64,000 nucleotides of DNA from Photobacterium profundum SS9 (lineage in GTDB: Bacteria; Pseudomonadota; Gammaproteobacteria; Enterobacterales; Vibrionaceae): positions 1 through 64,000 of the forward strand of contig NC_006370.1 of NCBI RefSeq assembly GCF_000196255.1, in the 5' to 3' direction. The notes below the pieces were generated by a model. The model was not told the origin of the DNA, did not search any database, and saw nothing but the letters and a program-made list of their open reading frames with translations. Numbering within the stretch: position 1 is the stretch's first letter; every line of letters begins with the position of its first letter. A program made the translations under genes and the position numbers. Positions 8,790 through 21,356 of the stretch are shown in pieces.

Positions 8790-9890
8790 ATGAAATTTAC
8801 CGTCGAACGCGAACATTTATTAAAGCCTTTGCAGCAGGTATCTGGTGCTTTAGGCGGTCGTCCTTCTTTACCTATCTTAGGTAACATTCTGCTTAAAGTA
8901 GAAGAGGGATACCTGTCGATGACAGGAACCGATTTAGAAGTCGAACTGATTGCAAAATTAGCACTAGAAGCTGATTTTGAAGTCGGGGCAGTGACTGTGC
9001 CTTCTCGTAAGTTTCTCGACATCTGTCGTGGCTTACCTGATGGTGCCAAGATTGCTGTTACGCTAGAAGGCGATCGTATTTTAATCCGTTCTGGTCGTAG
9101 TCGTTACTCACTATCGACATTGCCTGCCGCTGATTTTCCTAATATCGAAGATTGGCAGAGTGACGTTGAGTTCACGTTACCGCAAGGTCGCATGAGTCAG
9201 CTTATCCAAAGCACGCAATTTTCAATGGCACACCAAGATGTACGCTATTACTTAAATGGTATGTTGTTTGAAACCGACGGCAGCCATTTACGATCGGTCG
9301 CGACAGATGGCCACCGTATGGCGGTGTGCGCAATCGATTTAGCGCAAGAACTGACAACAAAGCAGATCATTGTACCGCGTAAAGGTGTCTTAGAACTGGT
9401 GCGCTTGCTTGATAACGCCGAAGCGATGGTTGATATCCAAATCGGTAATTCAAATATTCGAGCAACCGTGAATAATTTTGTATTCACCTCGAAGCTAGTC
9501 GATGGACGTTTTCCTGATTACCGCCGTGTTATGCCACAAAGCAGCAATAAGTTTGTTGAAGCGAGTTGTGACGAATTGCGTAAAGCGTTTTCACGTGCCG
9601 CGATCTTATCAAACGAAAAATTCCGAGGTGTGCGCGTTAACTTATCAAAAGGCGAAATGCGTATAACCGCCAATAACCCTGAGCAAGAAGAAGCGGAAGA
9701 GTTTCTTGATGTCGATTATCAGGGGGATGATCTAGAAATCGGATTTAACGTTAGTTATGTATTGGATGTGCTTAACACCTTAAAATGTGACCAAGTACGT
9801 TTGTCGCTAACCGATGCTAATGCCAGTGCATTAGTTGAAGATTGCGCCAATGATGAAGCGATGTATGTTGTGATGCCAATTAGATTATAA
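8790..9890 (+). CDS. dnaN: DNA polymerase III beta sliding clamp
   Basis: 366 residues, exactly the usual length. Three repeated clamp folds dimerise into a ring that tethers DNA polymerases. It has the conserved N-terminus (MKFTVEREHLLKPLQQV) and ends in the standard YVVMPIRL, which forms part of the peptide-binding cleft. It begins one base after the dnaA stop and is probably translated by coupling and from promoters within dnaA, as in E. coli (inference). Confidence 0.98.
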   Translation: MKFTVEREHLLKPLQQVSGALGGRPSLPILGNILLKVEEGYLSMTGTDLEVELIAKLALEADFEVGAVTVPSRKFLDICRGLPDGAKIAVTLEGDRILIRSGRSRYSLSTLPAADFPNIEDWQSDVEFTLPQGRMSQLIQSTQFSMAHQDVRYYLNGMLFETDGSHLRSVATDGHRMAVCAIDLAQELTTKQIIVPRKGVLELVRLLDNAEAMVDIQIGNSNIRATVNNFVFTSKLVDGRFPDYRRVMPQSSNKFVEASCDELRKAFSRAAILSNEKFRGVRVNLSKGEMRITANNPEQEEAEEFLDVDYQGDDLEIGFNVSYVLDVLNTLKCDQVRLSLTDANASALVEDCANDEAMYVVMPIRL

Positions 9891-9893
9891 GGT

Positions 9894-10973
9894 ATGGCAC
9901 TTACTCGTTTAATCGTTAAAGACTTCAGAAACATTGAAGCGTGTGACTTAGCTTTGTCACCACGCTTTAATTTTTTGGTTGGCGCGAATGGCAGTGGAAA
10001 AACCAGTGTATTGGAAGCAATCCATTATCTGGGGCATGGTCGTTCGTTCCGAAGCCACCTTACCAGTCGTGTTATTCGCCATGAGCAACAAGAGTTGTTT
10101 ATTCATGGGCGAGTACTGACTAATAACCAATTAGAACTTCCGCTGGGCATCAATAAAAAACGAGATGGTACAACGGAAGTGAAAGTCTCTGGTGAAAGCG
10201 GTCAAAAGCTATCGCAATTAGCCCAAGTATTGCCCCTACAATTGATCACACCCGAAGGGTTTGAGCTTTTGATTGGTGGGCCTAAATATCGTCGATCTTT
10301 TATTGATTGGGGTGTATTTCATATAGAGCCGAAGTTCTATAATGCTTGGAGCCGCATTAAGCGACTCACCAAACAACGCAATGCACTGTTAAAAACAGCA
10401 CGCAGCTACCGTGAACTCAGTTATTGGGATCAAGAGTTAGCAGTGTTAGCTGAAGAAATCAGTGTATGGCGAGACGAATACCTTATTGCGGTAAAACAAA
10501 AAGCGGCTGAAATCTGCCAAGGTTTTTTACCTGAGTATGAAATCCAGTTGTCTTATTACCGTGGTTGGGAAAAAGAAACCCCTTATGCTGAGCTGCTAAA
10601 ACGCAATTTTGAGCGTGATTGTCAGCTTGGCTATACCGTAAATGGTCCACATAAGGCTGATTTACGAATGAAGGTGTCTGGTACGCCTGTTGAAGATGTG
10701 TTGTCGCGTGGACAACTTAAACTGATGGTATGTGCATTGCGTCTAGCGCAAGGACTTCATCTAACAGAAGCAACGGGCAAACAGTGTATTTACCTTATTG
10801 ATGATTTTGCTTCCGAGCTGGATAGCCATCGGCGTGCGCTGTTAGCGCAACGGTTAAAAGAAACCAACGCCCAGGTTTTCATTAGTGCGATCAGTAATGA
10901 ACAAATTGCAGATATGCATGATGAAAATGGCAAGATGTTTCATGTGGAACACGGTAAAATAACCGCAGGATAA
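9894..10973 (+). CDS. recF: Recombination mediator RecF
   Basis: 359 residues. It is an SMC-like ATPase that helps load RecA at gaps with RecO and RecR. Walker A is GANGSGKTS (30-38), the ABC-type signature is VLSRGQLKL near residue 268, and Walker B is [12 protein letters not shown] near 300. It starts four bases after dnaN and precedes gyrB, the canonical replication operon order. Translation is probably coupled to dnaN. Confidence 0.97.
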   Translation: MALTRLIVKDFRNIEACDLALSPRFNFLVGANGSGKTSVLEAIHYLGHGRSFRSHLTSRVIRHEQQELFIHGRVLTNNQLELPLGINKKRDGTTEVKVSGESGQKLSQLAQVLPLQLITPEGFELLIGGPKYRRSFIDWGVFHIEPKFYNAWSRIKRLTKQRNALLKTARSYRELSYWDQELAVLAEEISVWRDEYLIAVKQKAAEICQGFLPEYEIQLSYYRGWEKETPYAELLKRNFERDCQLGYTVNGPHKADLRMKVSGTPVEDVLSRGQLKLMVCALRLAQGLHLTEATGKQCIYLIDDFASELDSHRRALLAQRLKETNAQVFISAISNEQIADMHDENGKMFHVEHGKITAG

Positions 10974-10977
10974 TTAA

Positions 10978-13410
<2,433 letters not shown>

Positions 13411-13441
13411 AACGTTCGGTTTTAGCCTCGTAACAGCGCAA

Positions 13442-13468
13442 AACGCCACTTTGATAGTGGCGTTTTTT
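13442..13468 (+). terminator. Rho-independent terminator after gyrB
   Basis: AACGCCACT (13442-13450) and AGTGGCGTT (13456-13464) form a 9-bp stem followed by TTTT. It separates the replication operon from the convergent flhA gene. On the minus strand the same stem is followed by TTTTG, so it may also serve the flagellar export operon. Confidence 0.88.
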
Positions 13469-13496
13469 ATTACTTAAAATTCAAATTCTTCTGGGG

Positions 13497-15599
13497 TTAT
13501 CCCATATTACCAACGACAGCTACGCCTCTGTCATCAGGAATTTCATTAAACGATAAGACCTGCAGACCACGCGCACAGACCCTTGAATAACGGGCTAGCA
13601 GTGGGCGCAATTGTGGCAACACCAATAAGATTGGGGTGTGGCCATTAATGCGCATGTTGTCTAGCACTTCAGGTAAGCTGCGTTGTAATTTCTCAATTAC
13701 CGTTGGCTCTAAGGCAAAGCCGTCTAACTGGACGTGTCCTCCTGATTGTGCTTGGCTTAATGCCCCTAGTAGCATATTTTCTAATTCCGAAGAAAGAGTA
13801 ATAGCTGGGACTTCGGTTTTCATGCCAATTAAATTATTGAGCAGTACGCGGCGTAAAATACAACGAACATCTGCGGCTAATAGAATGGGATCTTTGGATA
13901 GCTCTGCTGACTCGACAATTGAATTTGCAATGCTGACGATGTCAGACAGTGATACGCCATCAACTGTTAACTGACGGAATACACGCAGTAATTGTTGAGG
14001 GGTCAATTTTTGTTGCAGATCGTCAGCTAACTTACTGTTCAGTGTCGCAAGGCGTTCAATAATACCGGCGACTTCTTCGGGGCTAAGAATGTCTTCAATG
14101 TAATCATTAATTACCTTGCTGACATGGGTCGAGATAATGGTTGCATGATCAACAACGGTATAGCCGAGATTTACCGCTTTGTCTTTTTCTTGCGCCGCTA
14201 TCCAGACTGCTTCCATGCCATAAGCCGGGTCTTTGGTGAGAATACCATCGACATTGCCGTACACTTGGCCGGGGTTAATTGCCAGTAGGCGATCTATTTC
14301 AAGCTCAGCCTGAACAATCGTCGCGCCTCTTACTGCAATTTGGTACTGGCTTGCTTCTAATGCCAGATCATCTTTGACATGAATTTTCGGGATCACAAAG
14401 CCACGTTGTTCGGTTAATGTCTTACGGATACCCACTAAGCGGCTTAGCAGCTCAGCCCCCTGACGGCGATCAATTAAACTTACTAAGCGGAAACCGACAT
14501 TTAAACTCATGGCATGAATGAGGGGGATGTCACTAACAATCAGTTCTTTATTTTCTGTTTGGCCGTGCTGCTCAACAATCTCTTCGGCGCGGACTAGGTC
14601 ATCGTCATTATCTGTTGAGTGTTCTTTTTTTGTCATTCGCCAGCCAGTAAAAGCAACTATGGCAGAAAAACATAAGAATGCAAGGTGCGGCATGCCCGGG
14701 ATCAAACCCAGAATTAACATGATGCCCGCAACCACAAACAGCACGACTGGCGATGCTAGCATCTGCTTACTGATTTGCTGTGACAGATCGTTACTGTCAC
14801 TTACTCTGGTAACAATGATTGCAGCCGCTGTTGCCAATAACAATGATGGGATCTGGGCGACAAGACCATCACCAATGGTTAATAACGCATAGGTTTGGAA
14901 GGCGTCAGAAAATGATAGTCCGTATTCGAACACACCAATGCTGATACCACCGATGATGTTAATAAACAGGATCAGCATCCCGGCAATGGCATCACCCCGA
15001 ACAAACTTTGACGCACCATCCATCGAACCGTAGAAATCGGCTTCTTGTGCAACATCTTCGCGGCGTTGTTTCGCTTGAAGGTGATCGATAATTCCGGCAT
15101 TTAAGTCCGCATCGATGGCCATCTGCTTACCTGGCATCGCATCAAGAGTAAAGCGGGCACTTACTTCGGAAATACGCTCCCCACCTTTGGTAACCACTAC
15201 AAAGTTAATGATTATCAAGATGACAAAGACCACCATACCGACAACATAGTTACCGCCGATCACCACATCACCAAAGGCTTGGATCACTTTACCAGCAGCA
15301 TCGCCCCCGTTTTGACCGTTCAGCAATACCACTCGGGTAGAGGCAACGTTCAGTGCTAGACGTAGCAAGGTTGCAATCAGCAAAATACTCGGGAATACCG
15401 AAAAATCAAGAGATCGCTTACTGTATACGCTGACCAGCATCACGAGCAGTGAAAGTACGATATTGAAGGTAAACAACATATCCAGCACCAGCGGTGGGAT
15501 AGGCAGCATGATCATCGCCAAGATGATCATAAGGACCAATGGGATCCCCAGTTGTCCTTTAGCTAATAGCGTTAGTAGTGGGGCTAGTTTCTGTTTCAT
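13497..15599 (-). CDS. flhA: Lateral flagellar export gate protein FlhA
   Basis: 700 residues, FHIPEP family. Eight membrane segments lie in the first half. The conserved cytoplasmic loop (GGERISEVSARFTLDAMPG, then KQMAIDADLNAGIID) follows the proton-coupling region. The C-terminal cytosolic domain forms the nonameric substrate-docking ring. It is the last gene of the fliM-fliN-fliP-fliQ-fliR-flhB-flhA operon on the minus strand, which in Vibrio lateral systems encodes switch and export components. It lies 16 bases downstream of flhB. Confidence 0.95.
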   Translation of the reverse strand: MKQKLAPLLTLLAKGQLGIPLVLMIILAMIMLPIPPLVLDMLFTFNIVLSLLVMLVSVYSKRSLDFSVFPSILLIATLLRLALNVASTRVVLLNGQNGGDAAGKVIQAFGDVVIGGNYVVGMVVFVILIIINFVVVTKGGERISEVSARFTLDAMPGKQMAIDADLNAGIIDHLQAKQRREDVAQEADFYGSMDGASKFVRGDAIAGMLILFINIIGGISIGVFEYGLSFSDAFQTYALLTIGDGLVAQIPSLLLATAAAIIVTRVSDSNDLSQQISKQMLASPVVLFVVAGIMLILGLIPGMPHLAFLCFSAIVAFTGWRMTKKEHSTDNDDDLVRAEEIVEQHGQTENKELIVSDIPLIHAMSLNVGFRLVSLIDRRQGAELLSRLVGIRKTLTEQRGFVIPKIHVKDDLALEASQYQIAVRGATIVQAELEIDRLLAINPGQVYGNVDGILTKDPAYGMEAVWIAAQEKDKAVNLGYTVVDHATIISTHVSKVINDYIEDILSPEEVAGIIERLATLNSKLADDLQQKLTPQQLLRVFRQLTVDGVSLSDIVSIANSIVESAELSKDPILLAADVRCILRRVLLNNLIGMKTEVPAITLSSELENMLLGALSQAQSGGHVQLDGFALEPTVIEKLQRSLPEVLDNMRINGHTPILLVLPQLRPLLARYSRVCARGLQVLSFNEIPDDRGVAVVGNMG

Positions 15600-15615
15600 T
15601 GATGCTCAGTTCCAA

Positions 15616-16743
15616 TTAGCGGTGCAATTCTTTGGGAATAGAGACCTGTGGGAATTCAGGTTTACTAGGTTGTCGACCCTGCTTGTATTGTTCCATCTGA
15701 AAGACAAAAGTCAGTATATGGGCAACGGCGACATATAAGGGGGCTGGGATTTCCTGCCATTCATTTGTCGAATAATAAACAGCACGTGTCAGAGCCGGAA
15801 TTTCGACGATCGGGCAATTGTGATGACGGGCAATCTTTCGCATCTCTAGTGCCATCTGATCGGTTCCTTTAGCCAAAACAAAAGGGGCGCTGGCTTTATC
15901 TAAATCGTATTTTAAAGCAATAGCATAATGGGTCGGGTTAGTGATCACTACGTCTGCTTGCGGCACGGTTTTATGCATTTGCCGTTGCGACATTTGTTGC
16001 TGTAGCTGTCTGATCTTGGCTTTGACCTCAGGCTTACCTTCGCTGTTTTTATGTTCTTCTTTTACTTCCTGCTTAGTCATTTTGAGCTGCTTGGTGTAGT
16101 CCCACCCTGCATAAGGCAACTCTAATACTGCAATCAGCAGCAGCGCTAAGCCAAAACTAAATAGCCCCTGCCATAAAATATCGACTGTTTGCAAAATCGC
16201 TTCGGTCATCGGTAAGCGTTGCAGGGCAATAATTTGCGTCAGGTGGTTGCTCAGTAACCAATACAAGGTGCCGCCAATCAGGCTGACTTTTAGAATGCTT
16301 TTAACCAGTTCGACGAGCGATTTGGTAGAAAACATTCTTTTGATCCCCGACAGAGGGTTCAGTTTTGAGAGTTTGGGTTGGGCGGCAGTGACAGAAATAT
16401 TCCATCCCCCCCGAATAATGTTGGCTAAAATAGTGACCAGTAACAGCAGACCGAAAATGGGACTGATGGTAAATATCATCGATGTTAAACTGAATGATAA
16501 ATGCTTCAGCATGAACTCAGGTTCAAATGCTGCTTTTTTAGGAAGCGCCAGATTCAAGGTGGCGACTTCGTCGAACATATGCGCCAAATCACTGGAAAAG
16601 GCACTTAACAGTAATGCTGCACCTAAGGTCATCAAGGCCGTAACCAACTCTTTTGAGCGCGGAAGGTTACCTTCTTCGCGGGCTTTGCGAAGCTTCTGCT
16701 GACTGGGCTGTTCAGTTTTATCTTGGCTACTGTTCTCACTCAT
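15616..16743 (-). CDS. flhB: Lateral flagellar export specificity switch protein FlhB
   Basis: 375 residues. Four membrane helices lie in the first 215 residues, followed by a cytoplasmic domain with the self-cleavage motif NPTH (in VVITNPTHYAIAL). Cleavage between Asn and Pro lets the exporter change from rod/hook to filament substrates when FliK signals. The N-terminus SENSSQDKTEQPSQQKLRKAREEG is typical of the family. It overlaps the fliR stop by four bases, so translation is coupled. Confidence 0.95.
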   Translation of the reverse strand: MSENSSQDKTEQPSQQKLRKAREEGNLPRSKELVTALMTLGAALLLSAFSSDLAHMFDEVATLNLALPKKAAFEPEFMLKHLSFSLTSMIFTISPIFGLLLLVTILANIIRGGWNISVTAAQPKLSKLNPLSGIKRMFSTKSLVELVKSILKVSLIGGTLYWLLSNHLTQIIALQRLPMTEAILQTVDILWQGLFSFGLALLLIAVLELPYAGWDYTKQLKMTKQEVKEEHKNSEGKPEVKAKIRQLQQQMSQRQMHKTVPQADVVITNPTHYAIALKYDLDKASAPFVLAKGTDQMALEMRKIARHHNCPIVEIPALTRAVYYSTNEWQEIPAPLYVAVAHILTFVFQMEQYKQGRQPSKPEFPQVSIPKELHR

Positions 16744-17519
16744 GGTTGAACGGCCTCCAAATTCGCCATCATGGCCAATGTTTCACTGCATAACCGAGTG
16801 AAGTTTTCCGGAATACTTGAAGTGGTAATGAGCAGGCACATCAGGCCGAGTAGCATGGTCATCGGAAAGCCGAGTGCAAAAACATTTAGCTGAGGGGCGG
16901 CGCGGTTCATCATGCCGAAAGCACCGTTCACCAGTAGCATCGCGCATACAGCGGGAAGTGCTAATAGAAAGGCAGCCGCAATCAGCCAGCCTAACCGCAT
17001 TACCACTGAATATAGCGCATCTTGGCTCGGCATTTCGCCAACGGGCCACACATTAAAGCTTTGCACTACCACATCGAGTGCCACTAAATGACCATCTAGC
17101 GCGAGAAACAACAGCAATATGTAGAGCTGGTAGTATTTGCCAAGTGTTGGAATGCTAACGCCATTAATAGGGTCATTGCTCATCGCCATGCCTAGCCCCA
17201 TTTGCATTGATAATATCTGCCCCATAGTGGTAAACACCCCAAAGAGTAATTCCAGCATTAATCCCATGATGCCACCAATAATCATTTGCTGGACACCCAG
17301 AATTAATGCATCTAGCGATAAGGGATCAACACTGGGCATGGGGGGCATCAGGGGGGCTGCGAGAAGGCTGATACAAAACGCCAGCCCAACTCGAACTTGA
17401 GTCGGAATGGTTGAGCCACCAAATACTGGCATCATTAGCATGGCGGCACCTAAACGGAAAAAGGGCCACCAGATTTGGCCTAGCCAAGCGGTAAGCTGAG
17501 CCGCAGAAATATCAAGCAT
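16740..17519 (-). CDS. fliR: Lateral flagellar export protein FliR
   Basis: 259 residues of the FliR/SpaR family, with about six hydrophobic segments. It contributes one subunit to the FliP5-FliQ4-FliR1 export gate. Conserved features include PVFGGSTIPTQVRVGLAF and the QMGLGMAMSNDPINGVSIPTLG segment. It sits between fliQ (three-base gap) and flhB (four-base overlap). Confidence 0.94.
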   Translation of the reverse strand: MLDISAAQLTAWLGQIWWPFFRLGAAMLMMPVFGGSTIPTQVRVGLAFCISLLAAPLMPPMPSVDPLSLDALILGVQQMIIGGIMGLMLELLFGVFTTMGQILSMQMGLGMAMSNDPINGVSIPTLGKYYQLYILLLFLALDGHLVALDVVVQSFNVWPVGEMPSQDALYSVVMRLGWLIAAAFLLALPAVCAMLLVNGAFGMMNRAAPQLNVFALGFPMTMLLGLMCLLITTSSIPENFTRLCSETLAMMANLEAVQP

Positions 17520-17522
17520 GTA

Positions 17523-17792
17523 TTAGCCGATTAGGTGAGGGATGTTTAAAAATAAGCGTGTGAATAGGTCGCTTAACGTGCGCAATAACCATGGACCGGC
17601 AAAGCCGAGCATGGCAAACGTCATCAGCAGGCGAGGCAGAAAACTAAGGGTTTGCTCGTTAATCTGAGTTGCGGCCTGGAAAATACTGACCACCAAGCCA
17701 ACCAGCAGGCTTGGTACAATTAATACACAAACCATGCTTACGATGATCATTAACGCATCACCAAAAAAAGTCGCGACAAATTCAGAATTCAT
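17523..17792 (-). CDS. fliQ: Lateral flagellar export protein FliQ
   Basis: 89 residues from the ATG at 17792 (MNSEFVATFFGDAL), the standard FliQ length. An upstream frame to 17837 adds 15 residues that overlap fliP and have no family match. Two membrane helices are visible, with the conserved PSLLVGLVVSIFQAATQINEQTLSFLPR between and within them. It is part of the export gate with FliP and FliR and starts two bases after the fliP stop. Confidence 0.94.
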   Translation of the reverse strand: MNSEFVATFFGDALMIIVSMVCVLIVPSLLVGLVVSIFQAATQINEQTLSFLPRLLMTFAMLGFAGPWLLRTLSDLFTRLFLNIPHLIG

Positions 17793-17794
17793 AA

Positions 17795-18523
17795 TTAGCC
17801 AAAGCTCGCACTTAATGTACCCACGGTCATCGACCAACCATCAACCATCACAAACACCATTAGCTTAAACGGCAATGAGATAATCAAGGGTGATAGCATC
17901 ATCATACCCATCGCCATTAAGACACTGGCAACGACCATATCGATGATCAAAAATGGAATGAATAACATAAATCCAATTTGAAAAGCTGTTTTTAATTCAC
18001 TCAGAATGAAGGCTGGCATTACGAGCAAGAAGTCTAGGTCATCAACATTGTCTGGTGTCGGTTCATCAGCAATCCGTAATATTTGTTCTAAATCGGTTTC
18101 TCGGGTCTGCTGTAGCATAAACTGACGCAATGGCTGTTCAGCAACTTTAGCGGCCTCGAACATCGTCATTTCACCTTTCTGGTAAGGTACAACGGCATTG
18201 TCGTGAATGTCGTAGATCACTGGTCGCATAATAAACAGTGATAATGTCAGTGCAATGCCAACCAATACTCGGTTCGGGGGGCTTTGCTGTAAGCCCATCG
18301 CTTGGCGCAAGATACCGAGCACAATGATGATGCGGGTAAAACTGGTCGTCATCAGTAACATCGCAGGCAAAAATGCCAGCGCGGTCATAAGCAGGAATAT
18401 TTGCAGTTTGACGCTATATTCCTCTTGGCCGTTAGGCCCATTGATGGTCAAAAGAGGGAGATCTTGTGCAAAAGCTGGGTGACTAAATAACAGAAGTGTC
18501 AGCAATATTCCGAGTAAGCGCAT
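17795..18523 (-). CDS. fliP: Lateral flagellar export protein FliP
   Basis: 242 residues. A cleavable signal peptide (about 1-19, ending AFA) is followed by four membrane helices and the family motifs FTRIIIVLGILRQAMGLQQSPPNRV and PFKLMVFVMVDGW. It is the main subunit of the export gate. Its start shares one base with the fliN stop (TAATG). Confidence 0.95.
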   Translation of the reverse strand: MRLLGILLTLLLFSHPAFAQDLPLLTINGPNGQEEYSVKLQIFLLMTALAFLPAMLLMTTSFTRIIIVLGILRQAMGLQQSPPNRVLVGIALTLSLFIMRPVIYDIHDNAVVPYQKGEMTMFEAAKVAEQPLRQFMLQQTRETDLEQILRIADEPTPDNVDDLDFLLVMPAFILSELKTAFQIGFMLFIPFLIIDMVVASVLMAMGMMMLSPLIISLPFKLMVFVMVDGWSMTVGTLSASFG

Positions 18524-18876
18524 TACTTGGTTAAACCTTTTAGCATGTCGTTATCATCAACAACACTTACTAAGCGCAGGCCGTATTTATTGTTCACAAT
18601 AACGACTTCAGCGTGGCCGAGTAGGGTACCATTCACTTTGACATCCATGGCTTCACCACTGATTTTATCTAACTCGATAACTGTTCCTAAACCGATATTC
18701 ATCAAATCACCCACCATTAACTCGGTACTGGCGACTTCAAGTGTCAGGTTAACCGGAATATTGCGAATGAAGTTCATGTCTTGTGATGATGTGGCTTCGG
18801 GGGCCTGGACTTGGCCCAAAGTACCTAAATCCAGATCATCCAGGTCAAGACTCAAATCATTATTTTTTTCAGACAT
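18523..18876 (-). CDS. fliN: Lateral flagellar switch protein FliN
   Basis: 117 residues. An acidic N-terminal tail (LSLDLDDLDLGTL) is followed by a SpoA (surface presentation of antigens) domain from about residue 36: IPVNLTLEVASTELMVGDLMNIG and the conserved DVKVNGTLLGHAEVVIVNNKYGLRLV. It forms the lower C-ring with FliM and also docks the FliH-FliI complex. It lies between fliM and fliP in the operon. Confidence 0.94.
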   Translation of the reverse strand: MSEKNNDLSLDLDDLDLGTLGQVQAPEATSSQDMNFIRNIPVNLTLEVASTELMVGDLMNIGLGTVIELDKISGEAMDVKVNGTLLGHAEVVIVNNKYGLRLVSVVDDNDMLKGLTK

Positions 18877-18887
18877 ATTGGTTCTTC

Positions 18888-19778
18888 CTACTGCTTGATA
18901 ATGCTTTGAATTTGAAGCACTAAACTTGCGTTGTGTTCGGCAATCCGTGCTGTAAATAGCGATGTTTTTCCAGCCCTTACTGTGACTTCACTGGGCAGTT
19001 CCACGGGAATAATATCGCCTGTCTTTAAATCCATGACTTTTCCCAGAGCTAAACTACGTTCACATAACGTGGTGGTTAATCGCATTGGGGTTTGACAAAT
19101 TTTGGTTTGGATCTTTGCTTGAAGCTCCGGGTCTGTTTCTATGTCAGCAGCTTTACATTGTTGATCGCGTAAAAAATCTAACCCGGCAAAGGGTAAGGCG
19201 ATCTCAAACCAGCCTTTATGACCGCAAACATCAATCGTAAAACGACAAACCTGATACAACTGATTATTTTGCATTGGGTTGCCAAGTCGAAGCGTATTCT
19301 TTTCGGTCAAGTGGTTATGCCAGCTGGTAATGCTGTGCCAACCATGTGCAAATTGTTCCAGTGCCAGATTGAAAAAGCGCTCAACTAGGCGTAATTCAGT
19401 ATCACTCATATCATTGTTGCGGCGGATGTTATTACCGTTGCCGCCAAAAAACAGATCAACCATGAAAAACAACAACTCGCCATCAATTGAGACGGTGCCA
19501 TGTAAATCATGCGGGCTAACCGTAAACTCACGATATAAACAGGGTTTTTTAAGCTGCTGTAAGTAGTCTTGTAATTTTAAGGTGTCTTGTTGATCAAAAC
19601 TAAACTCGACAGGGTGACGCAAAAGGTGATGAAAAGACTGTCGTGCAGAACGTTCAAATTGCTTGCAAACATTGTCGATGATCGCTTGTAATGCACCAAT
19701 ACGGTGTTCAGGACTTGCGAGATCAAAATCACGGACCTCTGTCTGATCAAGGTTTGAAATGATTTTGCTCTTTTTCAT
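18888..19778 (-). CDS. fliM: Lateral flagellar switch protein FliM, lacking the CheY-binding N-terminus
   Basis: About 296 residues, some 35 shorter than E. coli FliM. The middle domain (VSIDGELLFFMVDLFFGGNGNN, with the GGxG motif) binds FliG, and a C-terminal SpoA domain (VMDLKTGDIIPVELPSEVTVRAG) binds FliN. The usual N-terminal EIDALL peptide that captures phospho-CheY, and the linker after it, are absent; the protein begins near the position matching residue 40 of the E. coli protein. The second of two adjacent ATGs (19778) is better spaced from AAGG. First gene of the minus-strand switch/export operon. Confidence 0.92.
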   Translation of the reverse strand: MKKSKIISNLDQTEVRDFDLASPEHRIGALQAIIDNVCKQFERSARQSFHHLLRHPVEFSFDQQDTLKLQDYLQQLKKPCLYREFTVSPHDLHGTVSIDGELLFFMVDLFFGGNGNNIRRNNDMSDTELRLVERFFNLALEQFAHGWHSITSWHNHLTEKNTLRLGNPMQNNQLYQVCRFTIDVCGHKGWFEIALPFAGLDFLRDQQCKAADIETDPELQAKIQTKICQTPMRLTTTLCERSLALGKVMDLKTGDIIPVELPSEVTVRAGKTSLFTARIAEHNASLVLQIQSIIKQ

Positions 19779-20483
19779 CATGACCTTATTTTAAATAATG
19801 AGTTTAAATAATAAAAATATGGAATCAGCATCACACGAAACCTATGGCTATTATTAACTGTATACAATTTTTAATTGAGTGTAATTCAACTTATGTAATC
19901 GTAAATAATGATAAATAATGATAAATAATATAACTATATTAATAGCGTTATTTAGAATTGTCGTGGTTGTTAATTGTTTTGTTTAATTTTTATGCTTTTG
20001 TGAAAAAAGACATTGTCTAAAAAACAAGAAAATATGTAACTGATTACTAATATAATTCATTTAAGCCACATGATGCGGGCGAGACTACCTTTTGACCACT
20101 AGGTTTGTCAATCCAAATGTGCCATTACATAAACCGTCAAAATATTATCATATTTCACTATATATCCATCTCATTATATTGACGCTTGACATATTGTTAT
20201 GGATGGTTTCTTATTCAGCTAAATAATAAGAGTGAAAAAGCCGTACTATTAGCAATTAACAATATTAACAATACTGGCAATAATGGCAATTGCACCCCCT
20301 ATTTTGTATGTTTTTTATTCTAATGCGTTTTATTTTTTCGTTTTGAGATGACATATAAACATCATCAAAAATAATGATTAATTAATTGAAGTTATTAATT
20401 GTTCGCTCTGTCGTAATTAGATTCTTTAAAATAAAAAAACAGCGTTTTACAATTTTCTATTGTTGATTAAGGCTTTGAATATA
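19779..20483. promoter_or_regulatory. AT-rich divergent control region between fliM and motY-lafK
   Basis: About 700 bases without a gene. It must hold the promoters for the leftward fliM operon and the rightward motY-lafK genes. I looked for sigma54 elements (GG-N10-GC) on both strands and found only mis-spaced versions, such as TGGCAATAATGGCAATTGC around 20273-20292. A tandem 10-bp AT repeat lies at 19902-19929. The strong AT richness would suit H-NS-type silencing, which is inference. Confidence 0.45.
19902..19929. repeat. Tandem 10-bp AT repeat
   Basis: The unit TAAATAATGA occurs at 19902-19911 and 19912-19921, with a partial third copy at 19922-19929. A period close to one helical turn of A/T tracts would favour curvature. 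It lies in the control region between the divergent lateral flagellar operons. Confidence 0.6.
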
Positions 20484-21356
20484 ATGGTTATAAAAAGCAT
20501 TATTACAATATTAGCACTGGTTGTTTCTTGTACCGTATGTGCAGGTGATAATGTTTGGATATCACCATTGGATAGTAGTACTTGGGTGTTTTTCGGCAGT
20601 AAAACGGAGTGTGTTATCTCTCATGATGTCGAGGGTTTTGGTGTTGTTAAAATAATCGCCGAAGCAGGAATGGGCACACGCTTAGAAATAATATCGAAAG
20701 AACTAAAAAATCTAACGGATGATCATTCTGTTGATTCAATGCCCGCATTCTGGGCTGTTGAAAAAGTAAACAATATTAACTATCAAGGTAATGTGTCTTT
20801 TTCCTTATTGACCAGCGAGCTTGTTTTTAATAACGCCGATGAAATTTTTGAGCGTTTAGATCAAGGCGAATGGATTAAAATTGGCTTAAATCGGAACGGT
20901 CAAAAAAATGACACTGTTGTTATTTCTAATGTGAATTTTGAATTACCAGCAAAACAATTTCTATCGTGTAAAAACGATTTGATATTACTCAATTATCAGC
21001 AGGTTAGATCTTCTGAATTTTATTACCCATCAGGTTCAACCTTAGTTTCTAAATTAGATGTTAGAACGGCATACGGTATAGCTGAGTATGTGAAAGTTAT
21101 TCGGTCAATTAAGAAAGTCTTGATTGATGGTTATTCAGACAGCCAAGGACGATCGACGGTGAACTTACGAATTTCACGTGAGCGGGCTGAAGAAGTGGCT
21201 GCACTCCTTATTGAATTTGGTGTTCCCCAGAAAATGATTCAAATTCGCTCTCATGGCGATCGTTACCCAATCGCTGATAATGCGTTAGCTGATGGGCGAA
21301 AGAAAAATCGACGTGTCACGGTACGCTTAATCAAGAACTCTGCGGCAGGTGTGTAA
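20484..21356 (+). CDS. motY: Lateral flagellar T-ring / sodium-type motor protein MotY homologue
   Basis: 290 residues from the ATG at 20484 ([14 protein letters not shown]). The start gives a clean Sec signal peptide ending VCAG; a TTG-initiated reading from 20460 only adds residues ahead of it. The N-terminal MotY-type domain (about 25-150) starts with [20 protein letters not shown]. The C-terminal OmpA-like domain has [28 protein letters not shown] and [12 protein letters not shown], which binds peptidoglycan. MotY forms the T-ring that anchors stators; a lateral copy beside lafK is known in V. parahaemolyticus. Its stop overlaps the lafK start (TAATG). Confidence 0.85.
   Translation: MVIKSIITILALVVSCTVCAGDNVWISPLDSSTWVFFGSKTECVISHDVEGFGVVKIIAEAGMGTRLEIISKELKNLTDDHSVDSMPAFWAVEKVNNINYQGNVSFSLLTSELVFNNADEIFERLDQGEWIKIGLNRNGQKNDTVVISNVNFELPAKQFLSCKNDLILLNYQQVRSSEFYYPSGSTLVSKLDVRTAYGIAEYVKVIRSIKKVLIDGYSDSQGRSTVNLRISRERAEEVAALLIEFGVPQKMIQIRSHGDRYPIADNALADGRKKNRRVTVRLIKNSAAGV

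Noticed and set aside
8508..9049. Minus-strand open frames antisense to dnaA/dnaN
   Set aside because: They have no ribosome binding site and lie inside essential genes on the other strand.
13636..13974. Plus-strand open frame antisense to flhA
   Set aside because: It lies fully within flhA on the other strand, shows no family features, and is a shadow of flhA codon use.
20273..20292. Sigma54 promoter for motY-lafK
   Set aside because: The GG and GC dinucleotides are 5 or 14 bases apart, not the required 10.
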